Positions 36,482 to 49,131 of a stretch of DNA of 64,000 bases are shown here, piece after piece. Location of the stretch: contig NC_134456.1 in the NCBI RefSeq assembly GCF_047948215.1, positions 16,772,230-16,836,229 on the forward strand. The letters run 5' to 3'. Numbering within the stretch: position 1 is the stretch's first letter; each line of letters opens with the position of its first letter. The notes under the pieces were generated by a model. That model had not been told where the DNA came from and did not search any database. It worked only from the letters and a program-made list of their open reading frames with translations. This DNA is from Lycorma delicatula. Its lineage: Eukaryota > Arthropoda > Insecta > Hemiptera > Fulgoridae. The position numbers were made by a program, and so were the translations under genes.

Positions 36482-36505
36482 AATTATTATTATTATTATT
36501 ATTAC
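36482..36505. repeat. (ATT)n microsatellite after LINE A-tail
   Basis: (ATT)n directly follows the LINE poly-A and ends in ACT. A similar (TTA)n ending in ACT lies at 33649-33670 at the other side of the LINE, so the two could be one interrupted microsatellite or its duplicated target. Confidence 0.8.
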
Positions 36506-36620
36506 TGGTCGACCTGAGACTATACAAGAATATACTTCATTTACATTCAATCATATTTATCTCCATCAATTCTCTGAAATAATACTTTATAGTGGTTCCA
36601 GAGGCTAAACAGAAATAAAT
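36506..36620 (+). mobile_element. SINE family 2, tail half
   Basis: Contains the family-2 body from GGTCGACCTGAGACT to GAGGCTAAACAGAAATAAA in + orientation; the tRNA-derived head is missing. It sits against the (ATT)n tract. Confidence 0.75.
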
Positions 36621-36629
36621 ATTCTCCAA

Positions 36630-37180
36630 GGAAATTTTCAACTCCAAGCGATCAGAAAAAAACCACCCGATTGAAAATTCCTAAAAAGCTATAACATTAA
36701 AGGCAATGCAAATGGATTATAAATGATACTACTTCACATAAGGTGCACTAATTGTTACCTTACCATTATCAATTATGAAAATTTTGCAAAATACTCAATT
36801 TTCTGCTACTTGTATTTGATGCTTCTATCATTTAAATTTCTTATAAGTATTGGTTCTGTCAGTATCAAAAAAGTTAATTACTGAATTTGTCCTTACCAGT
36901 TATTACCAGTTGTGTATGTATGATAAATTTGACTATGAAATTGTATGTAAATCATTATATAATAACTTTAAATAATTTATATTGACAAAATAAATACAAA
37001 ATGTTTGTTTTGTTTTATACTAATACTCAGAAACATCTACATGATACTCGTGTATAACAGATTTTGTCGTTTCTCAAGTATCATCTACCTCTTCTGTAAA
37101 CATTTTTCTCCACTTGATATGTTATAGTAAGTTTTGTTATTTAAAGGAAACTTTTCTCTATGATTATTATGTACATTATT
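36630..37180. other. No recognisable gene (intron-like)
   Basis: AT-rich, CpG-free sequence leading to the VPS11 acceptor. Nothing else seen. Confidence 0.5.
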
Positions 37181-37184
37181 TCAG

Positions 37185-37373
37185 ACTGAAAATCGAGAGC
37201 TTGATTTTGACGTAGAGGTTGCAGTTAACGTGTGTAGGCAGTCTTCATCTGAAGATGATTTATTATTGGCTAAAAAACATAACTTGCATTCATGGTACTT
37301 AAAAATTCAGTTAGAAGACAATCATCAATTTAATGCAGCTCTCGATTATTTAAGTAAATTAACATTTACTGAG
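37185..37373 (+). CDS. Vps11: VPS11 internal exon (HOPS/CORVET subunit)
   Basis: VPS11 is a core subunit of the HOPS and CORVET tethering complexes, which link endosomes, lysosomes and vacuoles before membrane fusion. This exon encodes 63 residues in phase 0, bounded by an acceptor (ATTATTTCAG, ending 37184) and donor (GAG then GTAAAT). It covers part of the alpha-solenoid (clathrin-repeat) region: ENRELDFDVEVAVNVCRQ, then LLLAKKHNLHSWYLKIQLED, then ALDYLSKLTF. The WYLKIQLED string is highly characteristic. No stop or shift. No other VPS11 exon, of roughly 900 residues expected, was found on either side, so it is either one exon of a gene with very long introns or a stranded fragment. Family identity is from memory of the motif. 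Confidence 0.82.
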
Positions 37374-37389
37374 GTAAATGAAATATCTT

Positions 37390-39590
37390 TTTTTATCTTA
37401 TATTTTTGTTGCAAATTTATTTACAACAATATTTGGAGTCAGTTTTGAATCATGATATTTGTAATCTACATAATCAACTTCATACATAAAATAAAAACTG
37501 CAGCAGCTATTAAGAAACCAAAATTGTTACAATATTAATAATGACTGAAAATTCACTGTAGAATCTTACATGTTTCTTCATTGAAAAAGTGGTTAGAATG
37601 GAATTTGAAATAGAAGTTAATTATTGCATTATTTAAATTTGTGTTTATTTGGAGAGAAAGGTAGTGTTCTTGGAAAAATTGTGCGTGTGTGTGTACGCAT
37701 ATATGCACATGTGGGAGGGTGAGATCACACGCATGTGTGCATGTGTTATTTTATTGAAATTAATCTTTTAAGAGTCATATTATTCCTGTGTACTGTTAAA
37801 TTATATTTAAATTCAATCATGACTGAGGATGCAGGATTTTGCAAAAGTACTTTCATGAAAAATTAAGAAGATATTTCTCATTTCAATATTCTGTACTTGG
37901 TGGCTTATTTGATTGAATTTAAGTATAATTTAATAGTACAGAGGAATAACATGAATCTTAAAAAGATTAATTTCAATAAAATAACACCCACATACATGCT
38001 CTCTCACTCTCTCTCTCTCTCAATACCCTCCCACCCCCCCCCCCCCCTAAACCGTGCATGTGCACATGCACACACGCACAAATTATATATCATTTATATT
38101 ATATTTTATATATATACACACACATATATATATAATATAAAAGCTATATAAACCACCAAACCACAGTAAATAGATAAGTTAAACTTATATTAATTCTAAG
38201 AAGCAATCTTCACAGGATCTTGCATCTTCATTTGTTATTAAATTCTATAATTACATTCATTACCAACATATTTATATACCAATTTTGTTAATTTGTTTAA
38301 ATTAACAAATTTAATTTTAGTAAATTAGAATAAATAATTTAAACTTAATTAATTCTGCCATCAAGGAGAGTTTAAATAATAGTTCAGTAACAAAATTGGT
38401 CTACGTACATTTTCTCATTACTAGAGATTGCTTCTTTTTTCACATTAATCTGTTTTTGTAAAACAGATTAATGTGGGGTGATTGGGTTAATTAAACCCAA
38501 GTTTTCATAAATTAAGAGAGTTACGGATTAAGAGCATTTGGTTGGTAAAAGGGTCTTTACTCTGTACACCCATGAGTTTCTAATTGTCTGAAATATTTTG
38601 AAAAAATTATTATAATATATAACGTTACAATTTTTGTTAATTTAGCGAAGTATATTAATCTATTGGGAGTAAGGAATTCTGAACTTCTAGGATACCTTAT
38701 GGGTTTTCAAATATTTCTGAAGATAGAACACACTTTGAATAAAAGTCCATTATAAAAGTTCAGTTTCTTCCTCATTTAAATTGGGGTTTTCTTAGGGAGG
38801 TTATGACTGTTTAAAATCTCATCAATCTCTCTGAGAGTAATCATTTGGTCCCAACGAATCTGATTACCAAGTTTTATAAATGTTTAGACAGTTTTCTCAC
38901 AAAGAGACTCCTTTCTTTATCAGTATATTTTAAAGTAATATTACCTTGTAGGGTACAAATTCTGCAAAATTAAGGGCTATTGGTTTAATTTAATTGCTAT
39001 ATATCCTGTTTATTGCAAAAGGAAAAAAAACTTTAAACAGTGTAGGAATCTTTTTCATCAATTGAGGTTTTGAGATTACATCATGTAAACCAACCAACTA
39101 TGTCTGTATAATAGAATAGATTTGAAAAAAAACAATTTGCAGTAGTGAGAGTAGCAATGAAGTGGATGCAAGACCAATTTTGTTGCTGAATTATCATTTA
39201 AACTTCTTGATGGCAGAATCACTAGATATTAAATATATATATATATGTATATACAGAGTGATCATAACTTATTCAACACATTTTAGGTGCTAATAAGTTA
39301 CTTTGGGTTTGGCTATTTGACCAGTTCCTGTTAAAGCAATTCCAATTAACTTCCAGTTAAATTCATGTTAAAATAATTCCATTTTCTGTTCCAAAGTTAA
39401 TGTTGAGTGCAGTTTCATTGAATGCTCTGGGCATTTATTAGCCAAAATTAATTTTTCTTTTAACTCAGGAAATGATAGTTTGTTTAGTAATTGACAAAAA
39501 ATACTAATTTCTAAAATCAGAAATCAATTAATTCTGCAAAAGCTGATTCCTTCTTTTGTGAACAGCTATTTACCTTTTTTATTAATTCTG
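37390..39590. other. No gene; simple repeats and a hairpin
   Basis: Contains (GT)n at about 37682-37700, (CT)n then poly-C at 37998-38048, (AT)n at 38100-38140 and 39230-39252, and the 15-bp perfect hairpin at 38441-38475. A short inverted repeat lies at about 38285-38310. No exon of VPS11 or GALT is recognisable. Confidence 0.5.
38441..38475. repeat. Perfect 15-bp inverted repeat
   Basis: 38441-38455 and 38461-38475 are exactly complementary with a five-base loop. Confidence 0.9.
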
Positions 39591-39599
39591 TTTTTTTAA

Positions 39600-41010
39600 T
39601 TTGACCCGCTGTGGACAATGAGAAATAACTCATCACATATTCTTTTATTGTTCTATTTTCTTCCAGAACTTTATCATTATCTCAATTTGTTTTATACTTT
39701 TTTCATCTGTCTACATATATACTGATTTCTTTGGGTTTCTCTTGGAACCCTATAATTATTTACTTTTTTTAAGTTTTTGTACACAATACTTATTAATTTT
39801 TATTTCCATTTCTTCCGGGTCTTGTTTAACTTCTGTTATTCATTTCCTTGTTGAAATAGTCAAATGTCTTATTGAATAAATTCTCATCAAGTCTTGATTC
39901 TCCATTTCCTCATCACATCTGATAATTTCTATGTTTCCTTGTAGAGTTAGTTGTTTTTCCTCAGCTTCCATACATCTCCAATCTTTCTTGATCCTTGGAT
40001 TTCAGGATCTTTCTTTCTTTCTCCATTTCTTGCAGTTCACTTACCTTATTCAAAGTTAGACATTCAATTGTGTAGAGACTTTCAGGTTAGGTCACAGTGT
40101 TGCAATGTTAAATTTTGGGTTTTATTCAGATAACTTTTTGTTGTAGACAACTTTAGCTTAGCACATTAGTAACATTTTTGATCTTACTTTTTTACCTTTT
40201 TGTAAAAACTGGGTTATATGATTTTATCTAAATGAATCTTTCAACCCTTTTAATTTTCCTCTGTTTTGTTTCCAGACGGTTTCCTGAGTTTCTAGAGTTC
40301 ATTCTAAACTCTTTTTTTTCATAAATATCTACAGTCCTGCTGTTTACATGATCTCTTTTAATATTTCCACTTGAATTTTTGCTGGTGTCAGAAAACTGTC
40401 TGCAAACACTAAGCAGTCAAATTGTCCTTTATGTAAGTCAGTCTTACATGTTTCACTCCCAGTATTTTTAATTTTTTTCTTCACACCCATGTAATCTTCT
40501 CAAGCAGACCATTTTAAAAAAAGCATTGATGAGAGTCCTCACCTTGTTTCACCCCTGTTTTAATTTTAAATGACCCTGAGATTTCTCTAGGATCAAATAT
40601 TGGATTTAGTTTCTGATTTGTTTTATGATGATTTCCATTATTTTTCTATCAACCCCAAAATTCCTTTGGCATGTTTCCCTGTTAATCAAGTCATATGCTT
40701 TTTTGTAATTCAGAAGCATTAATGCCAGGTTTCTCCTCTTCATATGGAAATCTGTAATTATTAGTTTCAAACATAAATGTTTTGCCCATGACCTTCCTTT
40801 TCTGAATTTCTCTTGATATTTTCCAGTCTGTGGTTTGATCTATTGTTCAGTCTATTCTAAAGAGCTTTGGAGAGAACCTTACAAGTCACTGATAACAGTG
40901 TAGTTCTGCGTAGCACCTTCTTCCTGTCTCCTTTATCATGTATTGGATTAATCAATATATCTATAAATCAATTTTGTATATATTTTTTTTAAATTTATGT
41001 TAAAATTCAA
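39600..41010 (-). mobile_element. Degraded LINE reverse transcriptase
   Basis: Minus-strand fragments read, in order from 40900 downwards: LLSVTCKVLSKALENRLN, then FKIKTGVKQGE (RQG-type motif), then QFDCLVFADSFLTP, where the catalytic FADD has become FADS. Frameshifts separate them. The arrangement fits an RTE/CR1-type LINE. The part below 40300 is too decayed to delimit. Confidence 0.6.
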
Positions 41011-41104
41011 AGCTTTTTTAAAATAGTTTTTTCTGGTATTCTTTCTTTTTTACTAGTCTTGTGTTAACTATTAAGATGTTCATATCATGAGTAACTGTAA
41101 GAAG

Positions 41105-41190
41105 TTCCCTGATAAGCTAGGTATCAAACCCAGGATCTTTGATGAAGCAGACTAGCATTCTATCCTACCAAGGCATTCTACAAGTCAATT
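41105..41190 (-). mobile_element. Degenerate tRNA-like SINE head
   Basis: The minus strand has CCTTGGTAGGATAGAATGC (A-box-like) and GGGTTTGATACC (B-box-like) at tRNA spacing. Pairing is poor, so not a tRNA gene. Confidence 0.4.
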
Positions 41191-41199
41191 TAATTATTC

Positions 41200-43720
41200 T
41201 TGCAAGAAAACAAACTTTATCATATCTGCATTTGCAAATAAATTCTCAAAATTCTGTTTTTCATGAGTTTTCAATCATCTTATAAAATAAACTGTTCCTT
41301 TGCATGACTCATTCACCTAGTAACTGGGACATATATGGGTAGGTATTAATTATTTTTAACTTCATTTACTCTTGCCATAACAAACATTATATGAATTTTC
41401 CAAAAATCTTGATCTAAATAAAAAATTGTTTTATTCTCTGATCTATTTTGGATTTAGAACATTACATGTTAGAAATTTTATGTGGTTTTAAAGTACGTAA
41501 AGAGTACTGCTGTAAAAATTTCAGATTTTTTCCACCTGTCCCACGTGTGTTTTTGGGCCCAAAAAATGAGACATTTTCAAAATCACGGCCATTTTTTTTT
41601 TTAATGAAGGACAGGATTCAGTAACAGTCAGATTTTTACTAGTGTTAAAAGATAAAAAACAGGCCTGTTACCTTAAGCCCTTCAAATTTTGTGCCCAAAA
41701 TTTGAAAAAATAATAATTTGTAAATGTAACTTCAATAAACATTACAGGATTTGGTTGTGTAAGAAATTGAATTTTGAGTACACTAAGATGAAGTTCCATG
41801 TTTACTCATTCCAAAAAGCCCTTTTTGATCCTCTCTACGATGTAACAAGAATTCTACAGCTCGTGGAAAAAGTGACAAAAATGGCTATTTTACAGGTTGA
41901 CAAGTTAGAAAATAGTCTATTACTCAAGAAAAACATTTTTTGACCACTACAAGGGTAGTTATCATATGCCAAATATCACCAAAATCAGAAATAGTGATGC
42001 ACTGATCATTTTTTGAATTAAAATGGAATACCCCATATGTAGTTGTTATTTGTGACAGTAGATAAGTTTTTCTGTGATAGTGATTATAATTAAAATTTTA
42101 TTATGTTAGCGGTGATAGTAGCTGCATGTTTTTTGTTTAATATTTTAGTTTTAAGTTTTTTATTTTCTTTTTTTATTTCATATTTAAGTTTTATTTTGTT
42201 TTTAAATTTCTAGTGTATGTTTTTTGTTTTCTAGGCGATGATAACGTAAATGTTTTTCACCCCCCCCCCACACCAAAACAAAGTTACTAAAAATGTTATC
42301 TTCTGCAACAAAAATTTCTTAGGTAAACTTGTCTGTATTTTCTGTCAGTGGTCATTGATTTATGGTTCTGTTTCTTTGATGTGATGTAATTTAGTTCATT
42401 TTTTTTTAATGTAATAGATTAAGAGATTGTGAAACGTGTTTAAACAGACATAGCATTCCTCCAGGAACAAAGGAAGTTTGCTGTACATTTTTAGATATAA
42501 GGATATAAGCCACTATATGAAATTATACTACTTTACATCACCAGTTTAAAAGCTTATGTGCTAATTAATGGTTAGAAGGATAATGAATCCCTTTTTTTAT
42601 TGTTTTACGTACATGGAACCAACCAACTTACATTTACAGAATTCAGTGGTAGGCAGATAAATATAACCAAGAAAGGAGTAATCAACTGGAACACATATTT
42701 GTAGGAGATTTATTCAATTCCTATGTTCAAAGACAATCTTGGCGAAAATCAGTAGAGAAAGTTTATTTTAGTAATATGTAAAATTCTATTTACTTGTTAC
42801 AAAAATTATGCAGGAACTTTACATTTTAATAAAGGATTTGTAAATAAAACAAATGAAGGGTGTTAAGACAACAGACAAGTATCACACAATCTAGCATCAT
42901 TGAAAAAAAAGGATGTTGAGTAACAATAATTTGTGGTCCAAGCATTTTCAATAAACTGGTTTCTATAGATCACCATAAGTAACTTAAGTACTGGGTACCA
43001 CATCAGTGAATTGCATAATTACACAATGGTATTTTACGGCTTATATCCTTATCAGTCAATGCCTGAAGAAACCAGTTAATAAATTATAAGTATTCTATTA
43101 ACACTTAAAAAGCAGTAGAGTTAATAGAATAGAATGTCTTTATTGATAATTAATTTTTACAATAAAATTACTGATTATCATATATTATATAGAAGATGAA
43201 GATTTCAGAACATTATTAACATTAAAATACAACTTAACCTTTTAACTTTTCTTCTGTTGGTGTTTGTGTTACAATTACAGCCAAACATGTTTTCAAATTT
43301 TTACACTGTTTTACTATAAGTCTCTTTACTCGTAGAACAATGTATGTAATGATTTTTCATGTAATAGAGCAGTTTGTTTCAAATTAAAACGTGACTCATA
43401 TTTTCTTGAGATTTTTTTTAAGAGTCTTTGTAGTATATCAGAAATAAGTACATTAAAAAATCTTTACCATTTCTAATATAAAAATAAAGGAGATAAAATG
43501 ATTAATTATTAACTTATTTATTCTGTTTAGATTATTCATCTTTACTTATTCTTTTATTTAATACAATGAAACTTATAAAGTAAATAAATAACTGATATAA
43601 ATTGTGAACCCAAAACAAATATTATTGTAACTCTTATATAAAATTCTGTTATAAATTCCTTGTTGTAAAACAGTTTCAGAGTACTTAAAAATATCAAGCA
43701 TAATGCATTCATCATTATTC
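41200..43720. other. No recognisable gene
   Basis: AT-rich sequence with a poly-C tract near 42260. The + frame at 41689-41943 is uninformative. No upstream GALT exon could be read. Confidence 0.45.
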
Positions 43721-43728
43721 ATTTTCAG

Positions 43729-43958
43729 ATGGATTGAAGAAGCAGAGTCATTAGGGAAGAAATTTGATTGGGTTCAGATTTTTGAAAATAAAGGCGCTAT
43801 AATGGGATGCTCTAACCCACATCCACATTGTCAAATTTGGGCTTCATCTTTCATTCCAAATGAACCAAGGATTAAGGATATATATTAAAAAAGTTACTAT
43901 GAAACACATGGTCGACCTTTGTTAATGGATTATGTTGATAAAGAGTTACAAAAAAAAG
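43729..43958 (+). CDS. Galt: GALT internal exon with catalytic HPH motif and in-frame TAA
   Basis: Galactose-1-phosphate uridylyltransferase swaps UMP between UDP-glucose and galactose-1-phosphate in the Leloir pathway, in the cytosol. The exon follows an acceptor (CATTTTCAG) and ends at a donor (AAAG then GTAAAT). It reads [20 protein letters not shown], then [20 protein letters not shown], where the second His of HPH is the nucleophile that carries UMP. After NEPRIKDIY an in-frame TAA (43886-43888) interrupts, but homology continues for 23 codons ([20 protein letters not shown]). A single C-to-T change from CAA would explain the stop. This GALT is therefore a pseudogene, or the base is an error or a polymorphism. 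Only one other GALT exon lies in the window, at 56.0 kb. Confidence 0.9.
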
Positions 43959-43969
43959 GTAAATCTTGC

Positions 43970-44780
43970 TTTGATATTTACTGATTCCCTCTCAGATGCC
44001 ATTCACTCATTCATTATTATTATTATTTTTTAGTTATTATTGCATTAAAATTAAACTTAAAATATCAAATGATCATTTAATGTTTAGAGCAAGTTTTTTC
44101 AATTTTAGTGCACTTTTTCGTTGATATTCTACTTTCTAAATGATAACTATTATTATTTTCCTGTATCATACTCTTGCTTAATTTTAAGTTTTCTGCTTGA
44201 AATTCATAATAATTAAGCATTAGATTATTAAAAGTATAGATAGCAACCCATAATTTTTAACAATTGTTTTTTAGAATCTATAAATTAAACATCTTTGCAG
44301 ATTTTTTGTCACTATTCTACTCTTGTATATCGTTTTGCATGTTTATTTTTTCTGTTTCATGGCTTCTAAATATCTAATAAATTCTATTTATATTCATACA
44401 TCCTTGTTGAATAATGTGCACAATTAACAAAAAAATAAAGTACATGTAAATTTATTGTGTAAATATTTGTTTGTTTGCATAATACTTTATATTGTATTGA
44501 CTTACTTTAAACTTAAAACTATAACAGTAATCTAAGTAGGTTGTTAAAACTTGTTGGACATTACAATTGGTCCTTGACTTCTGAACATCAGTTGAGAAAT
44601 TTGGAGATAAACTATGAGTACTATATATTATGAAATTATATATTATATATTATGAAATAAAAAATGAACTATTCACTGGCAAAAATCTACTAATAGACAC
44701 GATATTATATTCAGAGTTTTCCATTTGAAAATGAAAAAACTCCTAGACCTTATTAATAAAAAGAAATATTTGGTTTGATC
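43970..44780. other. Intron-like, no recognisable gene
   Basis: AT-rich sequence; a short ATATTATGAAAT repeat near 44620-44660. The expected next GALT exons are not readable here. Confidence 0.45.
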
Positions 44781-44789
44781 AAGTGCTAT

Positions 44790-47247
44790 GTGCTAAGTGT
44801 CAGGTGGCAGAAAGGAGGCTTACCTCATTGTTACATATTGGTATGATTAGTAACTAAAATATGACCTGAAAAAATTGATCTTATCATGTCTGCTGAACTC
44901 CCTGATAAAAATGTTGACCCATTATTAAATGACATTGTTTTAAACATGTGTCACAGACAGTGTGGTGATATAAATAGGTCATCACCGTGCATGATAAATG
45001 GAAAATGTTCAAAAAAATATCCTCAAATGTATATTTACAACACTCAGACTACAGAAAAAAAACTTTCTTAATTAATCTGCTTCTTGCTGAAGTTCACTTA
45101 ACTAAAGACGTTGCAATTGGTTTAGCATCATCAGGAATAGCTGCTATACTTACAAATGGTGGGAGAACTGGACATTCTACTTTTAAGTTACCATTAAATG
45201 TTGCATGTGGGCTAGAATCTGTTCATAAAAATGTTCTATATTTGAATCTGTTCTATATTCATAAAAATGTGAGAAATTTGGACAAATTTTGCAAGATACT
45301 AATCTTATAGTGCGAGATGAATGCACAAAAAGTCATAGCTCATATTGAAACCATTGCTCGAACCCTTAAAGATATTAGATCATGTGGTAAATTAATGGAT
45401 GGTATAACTTTCGTGTTTGCTGGAGACTTTCGGCAAACATTGCCTGTCATCGTGAAAGGAACTAGGGCTGATGTTAAGGCATGCCTTAAATCATCAGCCT
45501 TATGGAAATTTGTCCACACTTTTAATTTAACAACTGATGGTGGCGATGTTAACTTTCCCTTACAACTTCTAAACATTGGAAATGGGACTCTTCCTCACAA
45601 TGATTGTTACTTATCCCTCAATGAAAACATTGGTACCATTATGCATTCAACGGATGATCTCATTTCCAATATTTATCCAAAAATTAGTTAGCTTTTACAG
45701 AAATCATACGAGTGGCTTTGCGAAAGATTTATCATAACTCCTCAAAATATTTTTGCATTTGAAATTAATAATATAATTTTAGAAAATGTTCAAGGGCAAA
45801 ACAAGGAATATTGATCTGTAGATTCTGTAATCAATACCAAAAATGAAGTTCACTATCTTGTAGAATTTTTTAATTTTCTTAATCCTGCAGGTTTTCCAGC
45901 TCATAGTCTCAATTTTAAAACAGGAGTTCTGATTATTTTACTATGAAACCTTAACCCTCCAAGGTTATGTAACGGCACGAGGTTGCAAATCAAAACTATG
46001 CAAAATCACATCATTGAGACTAGTGTTTTGACAGGCCCAGCTGCAGGGAGAGCTTGTTCTTATACCCCACATCCCAATGATCCCAGCAGATGTACCAGTT
46101 CAATTCAAAAGGAAGCAATTCCCTATAAAATTTTCATTTGTTATAACAATCAATAAAGTGTAAAGCCAGAATTCAAACACATTGGTATTGATTTACAATT
46201 AGACTGTGTTTCTCAAGACAATTATATGTTGGACTTTCTAGAATTGATAATTCAGACATTCAATACATTCTACTACCAAAAAATCAAAACGCCACAAAAA
46301 ATATCACATACCAAGAAGTTCTACCATTTTAATACTGTTAGAAAATTGGTTGGCTACATTATAATCTCGAGCAAAGCTGAGGTCAGGGGGATATATATAT
46401 ATATATATATATACATATATTTACTTATATACTTATAACTTATACTTATACTTACATAAGTAAGTATATATTTATATATACTTCTTATTATATACATACT
46501 TCAGTAGTTTTTATGTATATATATACATACATAAAAACTACTGAAAAGAAATGGATGAAAATTTTCTCCTTGTGGTATAAGTGCATACTAAGAAAATCCA
46601 CTTTGAAATTTCGAGTTTAGTGGGTTAAAATGTAGTAACAATGACTTTTTTTTTATTTCTCGGTAACAGATGTAGATATCAACTTAATTTTTAGTGTTGA
46701 TATAAATGATATATAATTTTTATATATCATTTTAATATGATATGTAAAAATTGATTTCTATATTTTTTGAAATTCAGATATTAAGAGTGTTAAAATGGGT
46801 TTTTAATCTTTTTTTTAATTTCTTTGTAAGAAATGAAGAAATCAAACTGATTTTTTGTGAGTATAATCTCATGTTAATAAACCAATTTCTAGATTTTTGA
46901 AATTTGACCTTGAAAGGGGATGAGTAAATGTAAAAAAAAAATTAACAATGATTGTAAATTTTCCCAATCCTGACTACAGTAAACGAGACATTCAGTAGAT
47001 TTGGGCTTGCAAATACTCTTCAGATAAACATTTAAAAACCGTGGGTTTTTAATTTCAGATTTTTAAGGGGTGCAAAGTTAGATGGTGCTGTGGCTCAATC
47101 AATACAATCACTGCTACTATAACTGTATGTGTGACTGGCTGCACCTACCTCAGGTTACTTGACTAAAGAACATAAAATAAAAGAATTGACCGCTATGGGA
47201 AATGGAAGTAACCATATAGCGCAGGCGAAGCTGCAATGGATAGCTAG
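44790..47247 (+). mobile_element. Helitron remnant with 3' terminus
   Basis: The Rep-side fragment at 44815-45040 reads KIDLIMSAELPDKNVDPLL (with frame changes before it) and CGDINRSSPCMINGKCSKKY. It then jumps by an internal deletion into the helicase at the end of Walker A (KKTFLINLLLAEV). Helicase motifs follow: SSGIAAILTNGGRTGHS, VRDECT (Walker B), FAGDFRQTLPVI, then LNPPRLCNGTRLQIKTMQN and IPMIPADVPVQFKRKQFP, with frameshifts and stops. The element ends with a small GCAG...CTGC stem at 47221-47234 and CTAG (47244-47247) followed by T, the expected Helitron 3' end. The 5' TC end was not identified. Intact Helitrons use Rep for rolling-circle transposition and the PIF1-like helicase for unwinding. 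Confidence 0.85.
46388..46545. repeat. (AT)n tract and 19-bp perfect inverted repeat
   Basis: (AT)n at about 46390-46420, TACTTATA repeats to 46500, then exact complementary arms at 46500-46518 and 46527-46545. Confidence 0.85.
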
Positions 47248-47249
47248 TA

Positions 47250-47690
47250 TATAAATATATCTTATATATAAAATACAAAAACATTTTCTTTAGAAGCAAT
47301 TGTCAGTGGTAACTGGCGAGGCCATGGAATAGTGATGCTCATTTGACAGCTGCGCAGCTAATTCTGGGAATCCCTGTTAAGCTTATGGCGCCATGTGTTC
47401 ATAAGATTGCATCATTGTTTAAGCTGCTAATATCTTATTTGTGTTAAAATCATAATTATTTACTGACATTTTGTTATTAAATATTAATTTTATCAGACTT
47501 TCATTGAAATAATTTTATTAAAATAACTGGTGCACTAAATAATTAGTTGTATAATATAAGTGTTTGTTTAATTAATAATAACCTTAGGGTTCAAAATTTT
47601 AAATCTAAGTTTGTTCATAAATTAAATTACCAAAATCCTAAATTATCTTGTTAAAAATTGAAAAAAGTTTAAAAAGAAAAAAACAGCTCG
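47250..47690. other. No recognisable gene
   Basis: AT-rich spacer between Helitron and hAT remnants. Confidence 0.4.
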
Positions 47691-47699
47691 TAAAAAGTA

Positions 47700-48400
47700 C
47701 GAATTCAGTTGAAAGAAATATTTACATTTCATCAAGAAATGGTATAATTGGTATTATTGGCAGTAATAATGAACATTTCTTTTCATTCAGTTCAAGAGAT
47801 AAATAACTACATGACAAAATATGTCAAAATACCAGAAAGTTGGCAGAGTAAAAATTATGCCTTTTCATTTTTAGAAGTAGTTAGTTAATACAGTAGTAAA
47901 AAAAGAGATGATAAATGAAATTAAAATTGCTGATTTTCATGCCTTAATTATTGATGAAAGTACAGATATTTCTACAACAGAATGTTTAATTTTATATTTT
48001 AAATCATTGAGAAAATCTAATCAATATAAAACAATTTTAGGCGGAATAACCCAATTCCTGTGATTCCTTTTCAATTTCTTTGCAATTTTACAATTTTATT
48101 TAGACAATCAGATCGATTTACAAAAGCTCATTTTGTTTACTTTCTGATGGAGCTTCTGTGATATTGGGAAAATAAAATTCTATAGCAGCTAAATTAAAAC
48201 AGTGTACCACATTTGTTTCAACAACATGTGTTGCATATCGTTAAGATATGTGCATTTCTGATGCTTGGAAAGAAGTTAAAGTGACAAAAGATATTAAGTC
48301 TGTGGTAAGAACTATTTATACTCTTATTCTCAAGATCTACAATGAAGTGAAATAAATTTAAAGATTGATGCTTCTGAAAATGAAGCTATAATTTTCAAGG
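47700..48400 (+). mobile_element. hAT transposase remnant 1
   Basis: Broken frames read IADFHALIIDESTDISTTEC (catalytic DES region), then DGASVILGK and AAKLKQCTTFVSTTCVAY, typical of the hAT RNase-H core in insect DUF4371-type elements. Stops and shifts occur between them. No terminal inverted repeats were found. Confidence 0.75.
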
Positions 48401-48440
48401 CCATCAATGAGGCAAGGTAACCCACCTTCCTTCATTGCTC

Positions 48441-48486
48441 TTTACAGCAAAATGCCTTGATAACCACCAAGGCATTTTGCTGTAAA
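48441..48486. repeat. Perfect 18-bp inverted repeat
   Basis: 48441-48458 and 48469-48486 are exactly complementary (TTTACAGCAAAATGCCTT and its reverse), ten-base loop. It lies at the junction between the hAT remnant and the GC-rich LINE block. Confidence 0.9.
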
Positions 48487-48494
48487 GGCGATAA

Positions 48495-49131
48495 TTAGTA
48501 TGCTTTAATGAATCGCTTCTCGGCCTCTGGTCCCGTACTGTAAACTTGCTTTGCAATACTGATGCGATTTTCTGCAAGAAGAATGTTCTACATACACGTC
48601 GTCAGGGCTGTACAACGATCGGTGGCAGTTACTTAGCCTGCGTTGCTGTGAAGTATTATAAGGAACAGCGGTGTCGTGTGTTGAAAGGAGGGCCACCGTC
48701 GGCCAAATAAGGAGATTTTCTTTGTGTGTTGGTGTCCCCATCTTTGTAGTTCGTGAGGCCAAGCAAAGTTCCAGATCCTCTGGCAGGCTCGGGAAGCGAT
48801 TTCGCTCCGACCTTGCCAGTGGTCTATAGTAGGAGCTTTTAAGCTTTGATTGTTTCGAGCAGGTTGCGTAAGGACAGGTGGCCTTGCTCGGAATAACTAA
48901 GCGAAAAACGCCCACCTGTTTTGTAATAGGTGATAGGATTCTTTCAAATTGCAGCTGTTGTACCTGGCAGTGCAGTTGGTGTATTTTCTCATTGCTAAGC
49001 TGCTGTGGAGCAATCCGAGGGAGATTGCCTCGAGAACGTGGTTGTTTTAGCCAAGGACTTGGTTACTAGTGACCCCTTTCTACCAAAATAAACTCAAAAA
49101 AGGAATCGCACATTTCGGTCGAGTTTCGACA
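48495..49131 (+). mobile_element. GC-rich 5' part of an R1-like LINE (probable)
   Basis: Composition switches to GC- and CpG-rich at about 48500 and stays so, interrupted by a SINE, into LINE coding sequence after 49430. No protein motif is clear, so this is probably 5' untranslated or ORF1 start sequence of the same element. Confidence 0.4.

Noticed and set aside
47281..47420. Missing GALT exon
   Set aside because: The GC-richer stretch does not translate into the expected WP or HWQLHAH motifs in any frame.
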